A stretch of 64,000 nucleotides of DNA from Candidatus Dietzia intestinipullorum (GTDB lineage: Bacteria > Actinomycetota > Actinomycetes > Mycobacteriales > Mycobacteriaceae), in NCBI GenBank assembly GCA_019119635.1, contig DWWP01000013.1, positions 18,058 through 82,057 on the forward strand, in the 5' to 3' direction. A model generated the notes under the pieces. That model was given only the letters and a program-made list of their open reading frames with translations. It was not told the origin of the DNA and did not search any database. Every line of letters starts with the position of its first letter. The first letter of the stretch is position 1. This document shows, piece after piece, positions 1 through 8,443 of the stretch. The position numbers and the translations under genes are program-made.

Positions 1-2
1 GG

Positions 3-500
3 GCCACGGTCTCGGCGATCGCCGAGCGGGCCGGGGTCTCCACGCGGACGTTCCACAACTACTTCGCCCGCCGCGAGGATGCGTTCCTGCACTTCATCCG
101 CGAGCACATCTCGCAGTGGGCGCAGCAGGTGGACGACGCCCCCGCGGACGCGCCCGCGCTGCAGGTACTGCACGACATCCTCCGGGAGGCCTACAACCGG
201 CCGGAGGACGACATCATCGCGCCCGGGAACCTCGTCCTCCTCGGCGAGCGGGTCGGGTTCCTCCTGGGGCCCGAGGGGCGACCCGACGTCGAGGAGATGC
301 TGAGCCCCCTGTACGACGCGGTCCGCCGACGGGTGGCCGCGGGGGCGGGCTTCCGGGCCCGCCTGCTGGTGGAGCTGAGTCTGGCCGCCGCCGGCGCTGC
401 ACTGCGGCAGTACGCGTTCACGTGCTGCGGTGACGGCCCCTCGCTGGCGGATCGGCTCGACGAGGCCTTCGGGGTGCTCGAGCGCGGCGTCGGCGCGTAG
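3..500 (+). CDS. TetR/AcrR family regulator, 5' end cut off by the window
   Basis: Transcriptional regulator of the TetR type. The open frame is already running at the window edge (codons start at base 3) and stops at TAG 498-500, leaving 165 residues. The visible N-terminus is the second half of a TetR helix-turn-helix: AERAGVSTRTFHNYFARRED, with the usual recognition helix ending in F-x-N-Y-F. The remaining 120 residues form an alpha-helical ligand and dimer domain without a recognisable ligand signature. It converges with the MMPL exporter gene, whose stop lies 52 bp downstream. The exporter has a closer, divergent TetR gene, so this regulator probably serves a gene to the left of the window. 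Only the first 20-30 residues appear to be missing. Confidence 0.85.
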   Translation, partial: ATVSAIAERAGVSTRTFHNYFARREDAFLHFIREHISQWAQQVDDAPADAPALQVLHDILREAYNRPEDDIIAPGNLVLLGERVGFLLGPEGRPDVEEMLSPLYDAVRRRVAAGAGFRARLLVELSLAAAGAALRQYAFTCCGDGPSLADRLDEAFGVLERGVGA

Positions 501-552
501 GCCACACCTCTCGCCCGGAGTCCGGGCCGGAGCACCCGGGCCGCGCGCCCGG

Positions 553-3500
553 CTAACCGCGTGCCGGCCACCACGAACGCCGCCCCAGCAGGACGAGAGC
601 GCTGGGCACCAGCACCGCCCGCACCAGCAGGATGTCGAGCAACAACCCGATCCCGACCACAAAGCCGAGCTGCGCGAGCAGGTAGAGGCCGCCGGCCATG
701 AGGGCGAACATCGTCATGGCGAACACGACGCCCGCAGTGGTGATGAGCCCGCCCGTCGAGCCGAGACCCCGGATGACGCCCAGGCGCAGGCCCCCGTCTG
801 CCGACTCCTGGCCGCCGACGGTCCGGGCCGCCTCCTCCCGTATGCGGCTGATCGCCAGGACGCTGTAATCGGCGCCCACACCGACCAGCAGCACGAACGA
901 CAACGGCATCACGGACCAGTGCAGCGGGGTGTCCAACGCGTACTTCCAGACCAGCACCCCGATCCCGATCGTCGCAATGTAGGAGACCAGCGACGTAGCG
1001 GCGATCAGCAGCGGCGCCACCACGCTGCGCAGGAGAAGTCCCAGGATCAGGGTGATGGCCACCATGCAGATCACCACCACCAGCAGGAAATCCGCGGTGA
1101 TCTCGTCGTCGAGGTCGTTGTAGACGGCCGCGAACCCGGTCACCGTGATCTCCGGCGAGTCCAGCGGGGTCCCTGCCGCCGCGGCCTCGGCGCGATCGCG
1201 GTAGGTGTCGGTGGCGGCGATCGCTTCCAGCGAGAGCGCATCGGAGTCAGAGGTCACCATCATGCGCGCGGTGCGCCCGTCCGGGGACAGGAAGAAGTCC
1301 GCCGCCGCCACGAACCGTGGCTCCTCGAACGCGAAGTCCGGCAGGTAGAAACCTGCCCCGGGGCCGTCACTGGCGGCGCCGCGCATGCCCTCCAGGTGCC
1401 CGCCGGCCTCGCCGAGACCGGCCGTGAGCTCGTCGATCAACGGCGGGACCTGAGCGACGCCGTCCCGCAGTTCGGCCGCACCGTCCATCAGCTGTCCGGT
1501 GCCCTCGGCCAGCTCGCTCGTCCCCTCGTGGAGCCGGGCGCCGCCGTCGGCCAACGCCGTCAGGCCCTCACGCAGCTCCGTCACGCCTTCGTCCAGGCGG
1601 GCGAGCTCCGAGCGCGCCGCGGTCGTCCCGCCCTGCGCCTCGAGACCGTCCAGCGACGACTCGATCGACCCCACCAGATCGGTCATGTCCGCCGCCAGGC
1701 CGGAGATCTGATCCGCGGAGCCCATCGGATCGCGCCCGGCCTCGATCGCGGTGGTCAGTGCCGCCGAGGCGCCACCACCCGCGGCGCCGTCGAGCTGTGA
1801 GAACGACTCGGCCGCGGCCAGGCACGCGGGATCGCCCGCGCACCGTCCCGGATCGAGCATCGGCCCGAACACCGCGTCCAACTGCCGCGCGCCCTCGCCC
1901 GCGGCCTGAGCGTTGGCCCGCAGCAGATCCGCCGCCCGGTCGGCGACCCGGATCGACTCGCGCGCCCCGTCCAGCGCGTCCCCGAGCGTCGCGGTGTCCC
2001 CGGTCGCGGAGTCGACCGCACGCTGCGCCGCATCGACGGCGTCCAGCATCCCGCGGGCCATCCCGGTGACCTGGTGGGTGCCCTGCGCCAGTTCCGGGAC
2101 CCGCGACCGCACCTCCTGCAGGCCGGCGTCGAGTTCGCGCGCCCCCTCCTCGAGCCGGGAGGCACCCTCGTCGGCGGCGCCGGCGCCGTCAGCCAGTTCC
2201 CGGGTGCCCTCGGTGAGCCGGTCCAGGTCGTCCGCGGCCCCGTTGACCTGCTCCAGGCCGTCATTGAGCCCGTCGGCCACCACTCCCGCCTGGAAGCCCG
2301 ACGCCGCTTCGGACAACGGGTCCCCGTCCGGTCGGGTGATCGACCGGACCGAGGTCACGTGACCGACGTCCGCGAGGGACTGCGCGATGCGCTCCAGCGC
2401 CGCGAGATCCCCGGAGTTGCGCAGGTCGTGGTCGGCCCGGACGATCAGGAACTCCGAGAGCAGCTCATTCTTGGGAAAGTGCTCGTCGGCCAGTGCGTAG
2501 CCGCGGTTGGACTCGGAGTCCGCGGGCTGGGAACTGAACTCGTCGAAGTTGGTCTCCCCGGCCGCGGCGAGCGCCGCGAACGGCAGCAGGACCGCGACCG
2601 CGAGTGCGAGCGCCATCCCCGGGCGACGCACCACGCGGGCGGCCCGCCTGCGCCACTGGCGCTCCGACCGGGACCGTCCGGCCGCTGCCCGGCGTGCGGG
2701 CCCGGCGCCGACGCGCACGTCGACCCTGGCATCGGCGCGGCCCGAGCGACCGAACACGGTCAGCAGGGCCGGCCCCAACGTCAACGCGACCGCCAGCGCG
2801 ACCAGGATCCCCACGGCGATCGGCGGCCCGGCGGTCCGGAAGATCCCCACCTCGGTGAAGGCCATCGACATGCACGCCGCCGCGACCGTCAGTCCCGAGG
2901 CGAGGATCACGGTCGCGATCCCACCGACCGAATCCGCGGCGGCCCCACTCACCGTCATCCCGCGACGTCTGGCCTCCTGGAACCTGCCGATCACGAAGAC
3001 CGCGTAGTCCGTCCCCGCGCCGATCACCAGCGCCGTCATCAACGCGGCGGTGAACATCGACATCTCCAGCACCCCGGCCGCCCCGAGGACACCGACCACC
3101 GGGCGTGCCACGCCGAGACTCATACCCAGGATGCTCAGCGCGATCATCACCACCGCGATCCGCCGGTACGCCACCATCAGCGTCACCGCGATCAGGATGA
3201 TGCTGACCCCCGTGATCACGAGCATCGCCTGTTCGACCGCCTGCAGCTGATCGGAGGTCGTCGCCACGGGGCCGCTGAACGCGACGTCCAACCCCGACGG
3301 GGCGGACAGCTCTTCGTGCGCCAGGTGTCGGACCGCCTGGGTGGCCTGGGTCGCCTCCGTGGTGCCGTTGTCCCCGTTGAGCACCGTCAGCAGCGTGAGC
3401 GCCGCGCCGTCGTCGCTGGTGGTGAGCTCCTGCCCCTCGGGCGTGGTCTGGGTGTCGACGAGGTAGGCCACGTGCTCCGGCATCTGCGACAGGCGCGTCG

Positions 3501-3804
3501 TCAGCTCGTCGTAGTACCGGCGGTCCGCCTGGTCGAGGCCGGACTCGTCGGCGAGGACGAAGTACCCGACCGCCGAGGAGTCCGGGTTGCCGAAATCGGC
3601 CGCCATGTCCTTCAGCGCCGCGCTGGCCTCGTTGCTCTCCGGGATGAAGGCCGCCGAGTTCTCAGCGATCACCTGCTCGAGCTGGGGAAGCGCGACGTTC
3701 AGCGCACCGAGCGCCACGATCCACACCGACACCACGAGCCACGCGAACCGCGACATGAGCGCGCCAAGGCGCCCGAACGCCGCTGACAGCCGATCGTCCA
3801 CCAC
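553..3804 (-). CDS. MMPL/RND family membrane exporter
   Basis: Large inner-membrane transporter of the MmpL branch of the RND superfamily, which moves lipids or drugs outward using the proton gradient. The 1083 residues show one N-terminal helix (FAWLVVSVWIVALG), an extracytoplasmic domain, five or six helices, a second large periplasmic segment and a second helix bundle with VGVGADYSVLAISRIREE near residue 1000; the equivalent first-half motif is GAGTDYAVFVIGRF. The second periplasmic part is rich in repeated L-x-x-G heptads (EGARELDAGLQEV and similar), suggesting a long coiled stalk. The frame is open up to 4044, but the exporter sequence proper begins near GTG 3804/3801, which follows the purine-rich ribosome site AAAAAGGGGAC. 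It is divergent from the TetR gene at 3893 across an operator-like palindrome. Substrate is unknown. Confidence 0.88.
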   Translation of the reverse strand: MVDDRLSAAFGRLGALMSRFAWLVVSVWIVALGALNVALPQLEQVIAENSAAFIPESNEASAALKDMAADFGNPDSSAVGYFVLADESGLDQADRRYYDELTTRLSQMPEHVAYLVDTQTTPEGQELTTSDDGAALTLLTVLNGDNGTTEATQATQAVRHLAHEELSAPSGLDVAFSGPVATTSDQLQAVEQAMLVITGVSIILIAVTLMVAYRRIAVVMIALSILGMSLGVARPVVGVLGAAGVLEMSMFTAALMTALVIGAGTDYAVFVIGRFQEARRRGMTVSGAAADSVGGIATVILASGLTVAAACMSMAFTEVGIFRTAGPPIAVGILVALAVALTLGPALLTVFGRSGRADARVDVRVGAGPARRAAAGRSRSERQWRRRAARVVRRPGMALALAVAVLLPFAALAAAGETNFDEFSSQPADSESNRGYALADEHFPKNELLSEFLIVRADHDLRNSGDLAALERIAQSLADVGHVTSVRSITRPDGDPLSEAASGFQAGVVADGLNDGLEQVNGAADDLDRLTEGTRELADGAGAADEGASRLEEGARELDAGLQEVRSRVPELAQGTHQVTGMARGMLDAVDAAQRAVDSATGDTATLGDALDGARESIRVADRAADLLRANAQAAGEGARQLDAVFGPMLDPGRCAGDPACLAAAESFSQLDGAAGGGASAALTTAIEAGRDPMGSADQISGLAADMTDLVGSIESSLDGLEAQGGTTAARSELARLDEGVTELREGLTALADGGARLHEGTSELAEGTGQLMDGAAELRDGVAQVPPLIDELTAGLGEAGGHLEGMRGAASDGPGAGFYLPDFAFEEPRFVAAADFFLSPDGRTARMMVTSDSDALSLEAIAATDTYRDRAEAAAAGTPLDSPEITVTGFAAVYNDLDDEITADFLLVVVICMVAITLILGLLLRSVVAPLLIAATSLVSYIATIGIGVLVWKYALDTPLHWSVMPLSFVLLVGVGADYSVLAISRIREEAARTVGGQESADGGLRLGVIRGLGSTGGLITTAGVVFAMTMFALMAGGLYLLAQLGFVVGIGLLLDILLVRAVLVPSALVLLGRRSWWPARG

Positions 3805-3857
3805 GTCCCCTTTTTCCGGTTGGGGGACAACGTGCCAGCAGAAACCCCTTTTTGCAA

Positions 3858-3879
3858 ATGCGTTCATTTTTGAACGCAT
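3858..3879. promoter_or_regulatory. Palindromic operator between MMPL and tetR
   Basis: A perfect 9-bp inverted repeat, ATGCGTTCA and TGAACGCAT, separated by TTTT. It lies in the 88-bp gap between the divergent exporter and tetR starts and ends just before TACAAT (3881-3886), the likely -10 box of tetR. That box sits 6 nt before the tetR ATG, implying a leaderless message. A TetR dimer bound here would block both promoters, so self-regulation and repression of the exporter are the expected logic. Confidence 0.7.
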
Positions 3880-3892
3880 ATACAATCGAAGC

Positions 3893-4570
3893 ATGGACTG
3901 CCCGATCGCCAGCCGCGCCGACCGCCGACGCTCCGCAAAACGGAACCGCGTCCTCGACGAGGCCGAGGCGATGTTCACCGCCGACTCGTACGCGGCCGTG
4001 CGCATCGAGGAGGTCGCCGACGCCGCCGACATCTCGGTCGGCACCGTCTACAACTACTTCGGGGGAAAAGAAGGCCTCTACCTCGCCGTCAGCGAACGCG
4101 TCCTCGACAGGGTCGAGGAGCTGCTCGCGCCCGCCTACGACCCGGACCTCGCCCCCGAGCGCGCCATCACACTGCTGGGCGAGTGCTACCTCGAGGCGCT
4201 GATCCGTAACCCCATCGCCTGTCGCAGCCTGGTCTCCGACACCCAGACCCCGGGCGGCGACATCGCCGACGGGGCCCGCGACCGCATCGTCCGGCTCTAC
4301 GACTCGGCCGCAGTACTGATCGATCGGGGGATCTCCGAGGGCGTGGTCACGCCCATGAACAGCGCCCTGGCGGCGCGCTTCATCATCGGCGCCTGGAACG
4401 GCGTGTTCGCCTCGACCTTCGCGACCCTGGGCCCGCGGGCGAGCACCGACACCGTGTCCCGCACGCTCGAGCTCGGAACCGAGATCCTGCGGCACGGCAT
4501 GACCCGTTCCGCCCCGGACGGCGTCCCCGGGCCCGACGCACACCACCCGGAGGGCGACGGGACGAACTGA
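3893..4570 (+). CDS. TetR family repressor, probable regulator of the MMPL exporter
   Basis: TetR-type regulator of 225 residues. The helix-turn-helix spans about residues 20-66, with VADAADISVGTVYNYFGGKE as the binding helices; this fits the classical V-x-x-A-D-(I/V)-S-x-G-T-x-Y-x-Y-F pattern. The C-terminal domain is helical and has no recognised ligand motif. The frame is open from further upstream, but ATG 3893 is chosen because it follows TACAAT by 6 nt, gives a normal TetR N-terminus, and places the palindrome 3858-3879 inside the promoter. It is divergent from the MMPL gene, the standard layout of a local efflux repressor that responds to the pump substrate. Confidence 0.87.
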   Translation: MDCPIASRADRRRSAKRNRVLDEAEAMFTADSYAAVRIEEVADAADISVGTVYNYFGGKEGLYLAVSERVLDRVEELLAPAYDPDLAPERAITLLGECYLEALIRNPIACRSLVSDTQTPGGDIADGARDRIVRLYDSAAVLIDRGISEGVVTPMNSALAARFIIGAWNGVFASTFATLGPRASTDTVSRTLELGTEILRHGMTRSAPDGVPGPDAHHPEGDGTN

Positions 4571-4751
4571 CCGCTCACCGGGCCGGGCTCCGGGCGGGGC
4601 ACCTCGTCGTCGTCACTCCCCCGGCATAATCGGTGATGAGCTACTGGAACTCACGCGGCAGATCCGTCGCATCGGCCGTCGCACGCTCAACGTGGGCCCC
4701 GCCCGGTACCTCCCGGCCGACCGGCTGAGCTGCGACGGTCCGGTCACCGCC

Positions 4752-5087
4752 TCACTCGTCGAGGAAGTCTCTGATCCAGCGGCGGATGTCCGCGAGCGTC
4801 TCGGGATCCACCTGCCCCGCATGGCCGACCAGCCGTTCACGGGAGATCGTGCGCACCTGCTCCGTCATGGCCCACGTCCGGCGATCCGGAACCTCGCCGC
4901 GGAGCGGGATGTGATTCGACCATCCGCGATCCACCGAGGTCACCGGGATCACCGTCGCCAACGTGTCGGCGATCGACAGGTGGCCGTGCGACGAGACCAC
5001 CACAGCCGGGCGTCGGCTACTCTGCTCACGACCGACGACCGGGTCGAGCACCACCCACACGATCTCGCCGGGTGTCGGCTCAGCCAT
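4752..5087 (-). CDS. MazF/PemK-like endoribonuclease toxin
   Basis: Toxin of the MazF/PemK/Kid fold, 111 residues, the normal size. The conserved start is present: PTPGEIVWVVLDPVVGREQ followed by SSRRPAVVVS, matching the family G-x-(I/V)-(V/W)-...-G-x-E-x-x-x-x-R-P-(A/V)-(V/L)-V-(V/L)-S signature. The strand TLATVIPVTS is also typical. MazF proteins cut mRNA at short sequences and slow growth when the antitoxin is lost. Its start overlaps the end of the antitoxin gene by 8 bp, so the pair is translationally coupled. No RNA target can be read from sequence. The region downstream to the TetR gene (4571-4751) holds no convincing gene. Confidence 0.85.
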   Translation of the reverse strand: MAEPTPGEIVWVVLDPVVGREQSSRRPAVVVSSHGHLSIADTLATVIPVTSVDRGWSNHIPLRGEVPDRRTWAMTEQVRTISRERLVGHAGQVDPETLADIRRWIRDFLDE

Positions 5088-5307
5088 CCTGCGCCGGCTC
5101 CCACCACTCGGTCTCCTCGTGGTAGCTCTCCATCAGGTGCGAGGGAGTCGCGTCGATCTCCTTTCGGAGAGTCGCGAAACGACGCCGTCTGTCGGCGAGC
5201 GACGCCAGAAAATCCAGGTGCTCCCCCAGCGTGCGGTTCTCGTCCGCAGCCTGCTGCTTGAGCCGATCGCGTAGGTCTCGACTGACCTTGATCGTGGTGG
5301 AGGACAT
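5080..5307 (-). CDS. Ribbon-helix-helix antitoxin partner of the MazF-like toxin
   Basis: Small 75-residue protein. The N-terminus SSTTIKVSRDLRDRLKQQAA is a ribbon-helix-helix DNA-binding segment, and the acidic tail (MESYHEETEWWEPAQDG) would be the toxin-wrapping part. It overlaps the toxin gene by 8 bp and lies upstream of it, the usual antitoxin-first order. The start ATG 5307 is preceded by TATACT with a 6-nt gap, which suggests a leaderless transcript. The repeats around the start codon are likely to bind the antitoxin itself for autoregulation. Confidence 0.82.
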   Translation of the reverse strand: MSSTTIKVSRDLRDRLKQQAADENRTLGEHLDFLASLADRRRRFATLRKEIDATPSHLMESYHEETEWWEPAQDG

Positions 5308-5337
5308 ACTCGAAGTATACCTGTGGGCATACCGAGG
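5304..5337 (-). promoter_or_regulatory. Promoter/operator of the toxin-antitoxin pair
   Basis: Read on the minus strand, GGTATGC and GGTATAC occur 12 bp apart, followed by ATACT-TCG-AGTAT, a 5-bp inverted repeat that overlaps both the TATACT -10 box (5319-5314) and the ATG. Half-sites overlapping promoter and start codon are typical of ribbon-helix-helix antitoxin autoregulation; the assignment is inference. Confidence 0.5.
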
Positions 5338-5382
5338 GGATGAGCGCCATGGCCACGTCGCCGCGGGGGTCCGAAATCACCG

Positions 5383-5421
5383 GGAGCCGCCGCCCGGTAC
5401 GCGATACCGAGCGGCGGCTCC
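5383..5421. terminator. Hairpin terminator-like element downstream of asd
   Basis: Perfect 11-bp stem (GGAGCCGCCGC / GCGGCGGCTCC) with an inner 5-bp stem CGGTA/TACCG. It lies between the 3' end of asd and the promoter of the toxin-antitoxin pair, both on the minus strand. It has no long U tract, which is common for actinobacterial terminators. Confidence 0.5.
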
Positions 5422-5470
5422 TGTCGGGTGCGGGGGCGTCACCTCGTCGTCGTCGTAAACCGACCGGCCA

Positions 5471-5530
5471 CCCCCGCGGGCGTGTAGGCCGCCCCCGCGG
5501 GCGTGTAGGCCGCCCCCCGCGGCCGTGTAG
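5471..5530. repeat. Three tandem copies of a 21-bp GC-rich repeat
   Basis: CGTGTAG recurs at 5481, 5502 and 5524, embedded in CCCCGCGGGCGTGTAGGCCG units with 21- and 22-bp periods; the third copy is degenerate. The array is in the 3' flank of asd and has no coding frame of its own. Function unknown; replication slippage is the simplest origin. Confidence 0.8.
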
Positions 5531-5561
5531 CGGTCAGGCACCCGACGGCCTCCGCGACGCC

Positions 5562-6704
<1,143 letters not shown>

Positions 6705-6844
6705 CTAACAGCGGCCCGCGTCACAGGGGGCGGGGGCGGCGGCGACACTCCGCGCCCGCGCGTTCTCTCGCCCCTCGCCCCTCTTGCGCCTCTCGTCCCT
6801 CGCGCCTCTTGCGCCTCTCGCCCCTCGCGCCCCTTCCCCTTGTC

Positions 6845-6910
6845 GTTGAGTCGTTCCGTGCAGCGTTTCCCCAGGGGCGGTCCGCGAAGGGCCTGCCGGA
6901 GCGACTCAAC
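6845..6910 (+). repeat. 66-bp hairpin element, class A copy 1
   Basis: Begins GTTGAGTCG and ends CGACTCAAC, a perfect 9-bp terminal inverted repeat. The interior contains GTGCAGCGTTTCCCCA (6858-6873), close to the core seen in the class A copy at 8246 and the class C element at 47012. To its left (about 6750-6842) is a C/T-only tract of degenerate CTCTCGCCCCTCG-type repeats. Confidence 0.85.
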
Positions 6911-7018
6911 GCCGCAGCTGTCGGCGCAACCCGCGTGCCGGAGCGACTCAACGCCGCAGCTGTCGGCGCAACCCGCGTGCCGGAGCGACTCAACACCGCA
7001 GCTGTCGGCGCAACCCGC
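6894..7018 (+). repeat. Three tandem 42-bp repeats growing out of the class A element
   Basis: Unit TGCCGGAGCGACTCAACGCC plus 22 further bases, at 6894-6935, 6936-6977 and 6978-7018; the copies are nearly identical, with one G-to-A change in the third. The first unit includes the right arm (CGACTCAAC) of the 66-bp element, so the array repeats that arm plus 25 flanking bases. It lies in the upstream region of the nuclease gene. Confidence 0.9.
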
Positions 7019-7130
7019 CACCCGCCGCCCGCCACGCACTGTCCACAGGCCCCGTCGGCCTCCACAGGCACACCCCGACACCGCGCTTCGCCGGGAGTGG
7101 CGGGCAGGCGGGTGGGACATCGTCGTCGTC

Positions 7131-8009
7131 GTGAACTACACCACCGCCCCCGACCCGCACCTCCGCACCTTCGCCGATCTCGCCACGACGCGCGGCCGCG
7201 CCCGAGCCACCTCCGGCTACCGACGGGCCACCAGAGGCGTCTGGATCCCCGACCACATCCCGGATGACTTCGTGGCCCGGTGCGCATCGCTGGCGTTCGC
7301 GCGCCCCGAGGTCGTCGTGACCGGATGGACGGCCGCCCGCTTCCACGGACACCTATGGGCCGACGACCACGACGTCGTCGAGGTCGCGATAGGACGACGA
7401 CGACTACGTCGACCGGGCGTCCGCGCGTACCAGTACGAGATCCCCGACTCGGAGATCGAGGAGTTTCTGGGCCCCGGCCACCAGCCGATCCGGGTCGCTT
7501 CTCCGGGTTGGGCGCTGTTCGATCTCGCCCGCACGCTCGACAGACTGCCCGCGATGATCGCGCTCGACGGGTCGAAACACTTCTACTGCGACGGCCCCTC
7601 CGCTGTGCGGGCGCTCGCTGAGCGTTATTCGCAGCGGCGGGGAAGCGTGGCAGCGAAACGGTTCGCCGCCGCCGCGGACATCAGGTCCGAGTCGCCGATG
7701 GAGACCGAGCTGCGCCTGTTCCTGGTCGACAGCGGCTTCGACACCTTCGAGTCCCAGGTCAAAGTGCCCAGGCTCGGCGTGCGGATCGACTTTGCCGACC
7801 GCGAGCGCAAGATCGCCGTGGAATACGACGGGCGCGGACATCTCACACCCCAGCAACACGCTCGGGACCTGGAACGGTGGCGCGCGTTGGTCGCGGACGG
7901 GTGGATCGTGCTGCCTCTGGGGATTCGCGACCTACGTCACCGCCGAGAGCTGGTCCGGGGTCAGATCCGGGACGCGCTCCTCTCGCGCGGTTGGCAACCA
8001 GCTGGGTGA
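7131..8009 (+). CDS. DUF559 / Vsr-like endonuclease-domain protein with AbiEi-like N-terminus
   Basis: A 292-residue protein. The C-terminal ~100 residues carry the DUF559 pattern of the PD-(D/E)XK nuclease superfamily: GVRIDFADRERKIAVEYDG..H, then RDLERWRALVADGW and VLPL, as in very-short-patch-repair-like enzymes. The N-terminal part (FADLATTRGRARATSGYRRA, RGVWIP, VVTGWTAARFHG) resembles the winged-helix antitoxin-like domain often attached to such proteins in actinobacteria. GTG 7131 is chosen because the upstream frame is repeat-derived. It has no partner toxin next to it. Role is unknown: DNA cleavage at a specific structure or sequence is plausible, and its bracketing by inverted hairpin elements suggests they could be its substrate. 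Overall family assignment fairly sure; function not. Confidence 0.75.
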   Translation: MNYTTAPDPHLRTFADLATTRGRARATSGYRRATRGVWIPDHIPDDFVARCASLAFARPEVVVTGWTAARFHGHLWADDHDVVEVAIGRRRLRRPGVRAYQYEIPDSEIEEFLGPGHQPIRVASPGWALFDLARTLDRLPAMIALDGSKHFYCDGPSAVRALAERYSQRRGSVAAKRFAAAADIRSESPMETELRLFLVDSGFDTFESQVKVPRLGVRIDFADRERKIAVEYDGRGHLTPQQHARDLERWRALVADGWIVLPLGIRDLRHRRELVRGQIRDALLSRGWQPAG

Positions 8010-8043
8010 GCTGATCGACCGCGCGGGCCGCCGCGGCGCGGGC

Positions 8044-8224
8044 GGGTCGTCGCGGCGCGGGCAGGCGTGGCGGGGGCGGGCCGGAGGACGGCCCGGGGGC
8101 AGGCAGCGCGGCGCAGGCAGGCGCGGCGGCGAGCGGACAGGAGCGGCGCGGGCGGGCGCGGCGGGAGCGGGTCGTCGCGGCGCAGGCAGGCGCGACGGGG
8201 GCGGGCCGGAGGGCGGCCGGGGGT
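8044..8224 (+). repeat. G-rich degenerate direct repeats
   Basis: Two copies of about 56 bp beginning GGGTCGTCGCGGCGC (8044 and 8169, 125 bp apart), embedded in further GCGGCGGGCGGG-like sequence. The top strand has many G runs and could form G-quadruplexes. The whole stretch 8010-8245 contains no convincing gene. Confidence 0.7.
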
Positions 8225-8245
8225 GGTGCAGGTCAGCGCAGAGAA

Positions 8246-8311
8246 GTTGAGTCGCTGCGGCAGGCCCGCCCCGCACCGCCCCTGCGGAAACGCTGCACAA
8301 AACGACTCAAC
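8246..8311 (-). repeat. 66-bp hairpin element, class A copy 2 (inverted)
   Basis: Same 66-bp length and same 9-bp ends (GTTGAGTCG / CGACTCAAC) as the copy at 6845, in the opposite orientation, 58/66 identical by eye. Its top strand contains TGCGGAAACGCTGCAC (8283-8298), which matches the core of the element at 47012 except for two central bases. Interior CTGCGG/CCGCAG segments can extend the stem. Confidence 0.85.
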
Positions 8312-8375
8312 GCAGGCGCGGCGGGCGGGCAGGCGCGGGGCGGGCAGGTACGGCGGGCGAGAAGGCAGGCGCGGT

Positions 8376-8415
8376 GGGTCCGCCCGGGGCCCCTGCAGGC
8401 GCCCCGGGCGGTCCC
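8376..8415 (-). terminator. Hairpin terminator of lysC
   Basis: Stem CCGCCCGGGGC (8380-8390) with GCCCCGGGCGG (8401-8411) around a 10-nt loop, extendable by a few pairs. It begins 29 nt past the lysC stop on the minus strand. Its presence suggests lysC transcription ends here instead of continuing into asd. Confidence 0.6.
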
Positions 8416-8443
8416 GCCGTGGGCGAGCGCGCGGAAGCCCAGG

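Larger units (their letters stand above)
6845..8311. mobile_element. Candidate insertion: nuclease gene bracketed by inverted 66-bp elements
   Basis: The segment is bounded by two 66-bp elements in opposite orientation (6845-6910 and 8246-8311) that match at 58 of 66 positions when one is reverse-complemented. Between them is one gene, a DUF559/Vsr-fold nuclease-like protein, on the strand opposite to asd and lysC. It sits exactly between two genes that are adjacent in relatives. I see no target-site duplication and no transposase, so movement is inferred from synteny and symmetry, not demonstrated. Confidence 0.45.

Noticed and set aside
2074..3786. Long open frame antisense to the MMPL gene
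   Set aside because: High-GC genes leave long open frames on the other strand. This one gives Arg/His-rich low-complexity protein without motifs, while the opposite strand encodes a clear MMPL exporter. Same reasoning for the long frames antisense to leuA (12614-14554), nuoG (36288-38753), nuoL (41852-43516) and nuoN (45147-47072).
4642..4755. Possible gene remnant reading ELLELTRQIRRIGRRTLNVG on the + strand
   Set aside because: The translation looks weakly MarR-like and third positions are GC-rich, but it is only about 40 codons, has no proper start, and runs into the antisense of the toxin gene. Too little to call a pseudogene.
6894..7018. CRISPR-like array
   Set aside because: The 42-bp units are directly adjacent with no unique spacers and there are no cas genes; it is a plain tandem repeat.
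8010..8245. Open frames in the G-rich region after the nuclease gene
   Set aside because: Translations are Gly/Arg/Ala repeats created by degenerate DNA repeats, with no start signal.
6845..8311. Classical insertion sequence with target duplication
   Set aside because: No transposase, and the bases flanking the two 66-bp elements do not form a duplication. Listed only as a candidate insertion.
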